Positions 59,797 to 64,000 of a stretch of DNA of 64,000 bases are shown piece after piece. A program made the position numbers and the translations under genes. Within the stretch, counting starts at the first letter, position 1; the number at the start of each line of letters is the position of its first letter. The DNA comes from Pterois miles. Taxonomy: Eukaryota; Chordata; Actinopteri; Perciformes; Scorpaenidae. The stretch lies in the NCBI GenBank assembly GCA_947000775.1, contig CAMQGK010000565.1, forward strand, positions 10,520,001 to 10,584,000, written 5' to 3'. The notes under the pieces are model-generated. The model saw only the letters and a list, made by a program, of their open reading frames with translations. It had not been told where the DNA came from and did not search any database.

Positions 59797-59988
59797 TACG
59801 GGACATTTAGAGTCATCAATTAACCTAAACAGCATGTCTTTGGATGGTGGGAGGAAACCGGAGTACCCGGAGAAAACCCACGCTTACACGGGGAGAACAT
59901 GCAAACTCCACACAGAAGAGCTGGAATCAACCTACGACCCTCTTGCTGTGAGGCGACAGCGCTAACCACTACACCACCGTGCAGCCCC
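59797..59988 (-). mobile_element. tRNA-derived SINE, 5' part (split copy)
   Basis: It resumes at TACGGGACATTTAGAGTCAT. It carries the CATGTCTTTGG and GGGAGAACATGCAAACTCCA body words, a diverged B-box region (GCTGGAATCAACCTACGACC), the A-box complement CCACTACACCACC, and the head complement GTGCAGCCCC. Confidence 0.88.
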
Positions 59989-60099
59989 TCAAGTGTACAG
60001 TGTCCTTTCAAAATAAACTTCTGTTTTCACACAAAGTTAGGTTTAGGCAACACAAACACTTAGTTAGGAAACAGTCGCGGTTAACTTCACTAACTAGCA

Positions 60100-60440
60100 A
60101 CTCGTGACTCACAGGACTGACATTAATGACTCATGTGAGTCATTGGGCTGACAATGGTAACGACTCACGTCACGTCAGGACAATACTAGCGACTCGTGAT
60201 TAGTGACTCACTTGACTCACTGGATTGATGATACTAACGACTCATGTGACACACATAACACATGACATAATAACTCACCTGACTAACAACTAACAATTCA
60301 CGTGTCTAGTGATTCACATGACCTACGGGGCTGACGATACTAATGACTCACATAACTAACAACCAACGACGCATGTAACTAGCGACTCACGGGACTCACA
60401 GGGCTGATGATACTAACGACTCATGTGACTAAAGAGTGAC
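60100..60440. repeat. Degenerate repeat cluster rich in TGACTCA
   Basis: Loose copies of an ACTAACGACTCATGTGAC-type unit, 30-60 bp apart. Exact TGACTCA or TGAGTCA heptamers occur at 60105, 60127, 60136, 60204, 60213 and 60344, with further near matches. TGACTCATGTGAGTCA (60127-60142) is a palindrome of two. Confidence 0.7.
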
Positions 60441-62147
60441 GTGACAAAATAAGTCCACGTTTATTAAATAAGTCAACTTTTAGTTTCACACGGGACACGA
60501 ACAGCGGTCTCTTGGCTAAAAGTCTTGTGTTGGTTTCAGAGCTGGAGCCAGGCCGTGGTTAGCTTAGCTTAGCATAAAGGCTGAAAGCGGAGGGAAATAG
60601 CTAGCCTGGCTCTGTCCATCTGCAGATTAGTGAAATGCAACAACAGTCACAGCTGAAAAAAGAAAACTATTAAGTCAGAACCACAGCTCTTGAACAATGA
60701 ATTAACTCCATTCAAGTCTCCCGCTCTGGTTAGTGAGGGATTTAGCAGGCGCTCTCTAGGCACTGATGGGAAATGTACTTCAGCTGGTAAGCAGATGTAA
60801 ATTTCCTCCGATGGAGAAGCTACTGAAGCTCAGCAGTGCATCAGATTCCAACAGCATCTATTATTTAACCTGGAATTAAAGACTGGCACGCCTCGCTCCC
60901 ATTTAAAGTTTTTAGGCAACGTAAAATATTAATGCAGATGAGGCCGGGTCACTGCAGAGGAAGAGAATATGAGTTTACTGTGGACTCAAGAGCAGAGAGT
61001 AAAAGAGCAATCAAGCATGGAAAAGACATCAAAACAAACATTCTGTATGCTGCTGATATGATGCTGCTGAAGGTTACCTGCAGGTTTTAGAGGAGGTTTC
61101 TCTGCAGTACTGTTGAGTTCAGACTCTCATAACGTTCAACGGGCTCAGAGAAATCTCTTCTTTTTAATATCTACCTGGAATGTGCTTTAATGCTGGAGTA
61201 CAGGAGGTAAAACAGAGGCTTGACAGTGTTTTCTGAACCCACACAGGAGCTTGGAAACCTTCAAACTGAGGTGAAAACAAGAAAATCAATGGAGGTTGTG
61301 GTTTCAAGGTTTTTGGAAGTGAATCATGTCGCGGGATTCATTTCTGGACGTGGTAAGATTTGGCATGACCCACATCAGGTTCCACTGTGAATGCTAATCT
61401 GAGGTTAAAGCCTTGTTTCCACATAGTTCTGTGTACGAGTCAACAACAAGTTCATTCATTCCTGGGACCTCTGTGATACGTATGCTTAACAAAAACTGAA
61501 CTTTTGTGGTTGATTATAGATCGTATGCACTGTGTAAATTAATGAATTAATAAACTAATTGATGGATGTAATACAGCTCTATTTATTGGCCCGTTTCCAC
61601 AAAAACATGCATAAATGCCATGAAAATGCCCTCGGCGTTAAGCATGCAATAAGTACGCCTTTCTTTGATTTCTGTATCTTCTGTGTGCCATGCATCCTGT
61701 GCTGACTGCAGTGTGAACATTTGCATATAAATGCTACTGCCAACAAAAACCTGACTTTCAACCGGGAGACTGGTGTTCGAAACCATTCTTGACCGGTGTT
61801 TTTTGTAAATTACACAGCGACTGTCACATGTTTTTTATTGCCGTTTGTGACATGTTTTCCATAGTTATTTTATTCGTTTAATTTGTTTACTTAGTTTAAT
61901 TACTTATTTTAAGCCCAACCATGATGTTTCCCCTTACCCTAATTAAGTAGTTTTCTTGCCTAAACCTAACTGTGGACATTTGCATGGCGTAAAATGCTAA
62001 AGTACACACTCATGATACGCAGAATGTCCGTGTAATGTTGTGTTATTTATACGCCTTCCTGTGAGACTGGGATGCTCGTACATGCTTATTTTTGACAGCA
62101 TATTTAGCAGTTTTGTGAACTGCTTTGTTAAAAGACGTACGAACCAC
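60441..62147. other. Non-coding sequence with family-A patches
   Basis: 60478-60540 and 61745-61790 carry family-A arm words. About 61890-62060 carries the CCCAACCATGATGTTTCCCC-type loose repeat. Nothing else is recognised. Confidence 0.4.
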
Positions 62148-62640
62148 TATACACTGATCAGCCATAACATTAAGAACATTATGGCCACTGACATGAAGTG
62201 AATAACATTAATTATCTCGTTACAATGGCACCTGGGAGTGGGGGGATATATGAGGCAGCAAGTGAACATTTTGTCCGTAAAGGTGACGTGTGAAGCAGAA
62301 AAAATGGCCAATGTAAGGATCTGACAACTTTGACAGGGGTCAAACTATGATGGCTAGACGACTGGGTTGCAGCTCTTGTGGGATGTTCCCGGTCTGCAGT
62401 GGTCAGGACCTACCAAACGTGGTCCAAGGAAGGAAAACTAGTGAACCGGTGATGCGGTCATTGATGTACGTGTGGAGCGAAGGCTGGCCCGTGTTGTCTG
62501 ATCCAATAGAAGAGCTGCTGTAGCTCAAAGTGCTGATAATGTTAATGCTGGTTCTGACAGAAAGGTGTCAGAACAAACATTTCACATTTCACAAACACAG
62601 TACATGGCAGTTTGTGATATGCTGTTTGTGAAACCCAGTG
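62148..62640 (+). pseudogene. Tc1/mariner-like transposase N-terminus, broken
   Basis: It opens TATACACTGATCAGCCATAA, a terminus familiar from a fish Tc1-like element. It then encodes, across several frameshifts and stops, pieces of the DNA-binding helix-turn-helix region. Readable pieces include a VGCSRSAVVRTYQTWSKEGK segment (about 62380-62440) and an ARRL-like piece interrupted by stops. Tc1 transposases bind terminal repeats with this paired-like domain. The catalytic DDE part is absent, so the copy is inactive. Confidence 0.75.
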
Positions 62641-62685
62641 GTGTGAAATGACACACAAAAAGCTTAAAATGAATTATCGTGACAC

Positions 62686-63267
62686 ACTGAGACCCACAAG
62701 GGACTATTTTTTGTATTTTTAGGGGGGTCCAGGGGTCTTTAGGGGGAGATAGCAGGTCAACAGAAGTGGTGAATATCATCTGAAAGCTAAATATTAATTT
62801 GTGTGTTAAGTTGTTCTAATCATAAATCAAAAATAAGCATGAATTAATTCATTTGTTATTTGAAAATAAATCGTAAAAGTGTGTAAGGGTTTAGAACATT
62901 ATGACAGTAGTATATGATGGTCATCCTCATGCTCTATTATGTCTCCTAAGTTTGGGGTTGATACCATTTGTTACACAGATTTTGTGCTAAATTTAACCAT
63001 TTTTACCACTCAAGTATTGATAAAAATGATCAATAATTCCTCCAAAATACCACATTAAGATACCAAGACCATGAGGAACACCATAGAAAAGTCATGCTGT
63101 GATTTGGGATCAAAAATCTTTGACATGTGGAGATTTCTGCAAGAATTACATTTTTTGGCAATAGGATGGCGAGCACTTGTGTAAACTGCTCATAAACCCC
63201 CTTATTGTCAGTGTAGCTAGGAAAGCCATCCATCCTCTGAATGCTCTAGGTCTCTAGTTACCAGGAT

Positions 63268-63305
<38 letters not shown>

Positions 63306-63963
63306 TAGTGTAGCTAGGAAAGCCATCCATCCTCTGAATGCTCCAGGTCTCTAGTTACCAGGATGTAGTAGTAGTAGTAGTAGTAGTAGTAGGTCTCTAG
63401 TTTGTGGCTGTAAAGTCTGATGAGGCTGTGATTATCCTAGAGGTCACCACAGGTCAGTTTATACAGTGAGGTCTAGTTTAAAAAAATCTACAATGAAATG
63501 GCTCCTATAGGGACTAACATCATCACGCATCAATCCAGTTGGACTCATTGGTTCCACAAGAGCCTCAGCTTTACAGCAATACCCAGTTTATGTAATTCAA
63601 GACTGTTTTGGGACCCCAGTATGCAGAAATATTCAAATACACCATTTTAGTACAGGAGAAATTAACACATTTATACTGCATTCAAAAAACTGCATATGAT
63701 TATCATAAAGTGGGCATGTCTGTAAAGGGGAGACTGGTGGGTACCCAGAGAACCCATTTACATTCACATATCTGGAGGTCAAACTTTGGAGTATTATTTA
63801 TCCTCTTTCCTGACAAGGTGTTTTGACATGGTCCAATGGTACCGGTGGATTCTTTAGGTTTTCTAGTTTCATATTCTCTCTAGCCCTAAAAGTGAACCTG
63901 CTACAGCCTCTGAAAGACAGTAAAGTCAGCTGCGATCGCAGTCCTGCAGGTCTCAGAGGGTTA
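62686..63963 (+). repeat. Long dispersed repeat, family H (copy 3, with internal expansion)
   Basis: It has the same landmark order as copy 1: GGGTCCAGGGGTCTTTAGGG, CCATCCTCTGAATGCTC, GAGGCTGTGATTATCCT, ATAAAGTGGGCATGTCTGTA and a CTGCTACAGCCTCTGAAAGA end. It differs by a tandem duplication with (TAG)n at 63213-63395. Confidence 0.65.
63213..63395. repeat. Tandem duplication with two (GTA/TAG)n tracts
   Basis: GCTAGGAAAGCCATCCATCC onward, through AGTTACCAGGATG and a GTA run, is present twice in direct order, about 100 bp apart (GTA runs at about 63268-63305 and 63365-63392). The second GTA run joins straight to AGGTCTCTAGTTTGTGGCTG. Confidence 0.85.
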
Positions 63964-64000
63964 ATTTAGAGGCAGTTAATAATAGAGCATGGCGTGGCAG

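Larger units (their letters stand above)
56240..60080. mobile_element. Family-A element holding a nested SINE and LTR element
   Basis: Outer family-A modules are visible on the left (TCCCACCTCGTCAAATACCG, ACTTTTGGATGGACCAGGCA, 56250-56350). On the right are AGTGTCCTTTCAAAATAAAC and TTCTGTTTTCACAC (59998-60035). In the uninterrupted copy at 14998-15443 these modules are about 50 bp apart. The gap here is filled by the SINE described next, which in turn is split by the LTR element. Confidence 0.65.

Overview
The window is nuclear DNA of a ray-finned (teleost, probably percomorph) fish. The grounds are a vertebrate gene with GT-AG introns and a canonical poly(A) signal, plus repeat families known from teleost genomes: two tRNA-derived SINE families, hAT, Tc1/mariner and TTAA-flanked DNA transposon remnants, Ty3/Gypsy LTR pieces, and many simple repeats. 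The bacterial categories (operons, CRISPR, IS elements) do not apply.

Only one protein-coding gene is recognisable. It is the 3' end of a group III metabotropic glutamate receptor on the + strand, closest by eye to grm8 and grm4. The two last coding exons are at 20245-20491 and 23049-23098. They encode transmembrane helix 7 and the cytoplasmic tail, and are followed by a 3' UTR with AATAAA at 23643-23648. Bases 1-20244 therefore look like one large intron, or part of one, and about 40 kb after 23670 contain no coding exon I can support.

Layout. 1-20244: intron with dispersed repeats, a solo-LTR-like segment (6447-6966), a (TG)52 microsatellite (14701-14804) and a 20-bp minisatellite (18586-19405). 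20245-23670: receptor exons, last intron and 3' UTR. 23670-40000: intergenic DNA with a TTAA MITE, AT-rich palindromic MITEs, a 22-bp minisatellite interrupted by a SINE (26495-27690), (AT)49, and a related array (28919-29145). 40000-42900: a hAT transposon remnant split by a tRNA-derived SINE whose A-box segment has grown into a 2-kb tandem array. 43000-56240: sparse repeats. 56240-60080: a three-level nest, with a foldback element holding a SINE, which holds an LTR element of Ty3/Gypsy chromovirus type. Most of that innermost element reads as an extreme purine-rich (G/A) tract. 60100-64000: a cluster of TGACTCA motifs, a broken Tc1-like transposase, and a repeat carrying a (TAG)n duplication.

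The most notable observations are the 3.2-kb purine block that still shows LTR-element anatomy, the SINE-derived A-box satellite, and two repeat clusters that multiply transcription-factor-like motifs (MYB-like in the receptor intron, AP-1-like at 60.1-60.4 kb). No new multi-gene system is visible.
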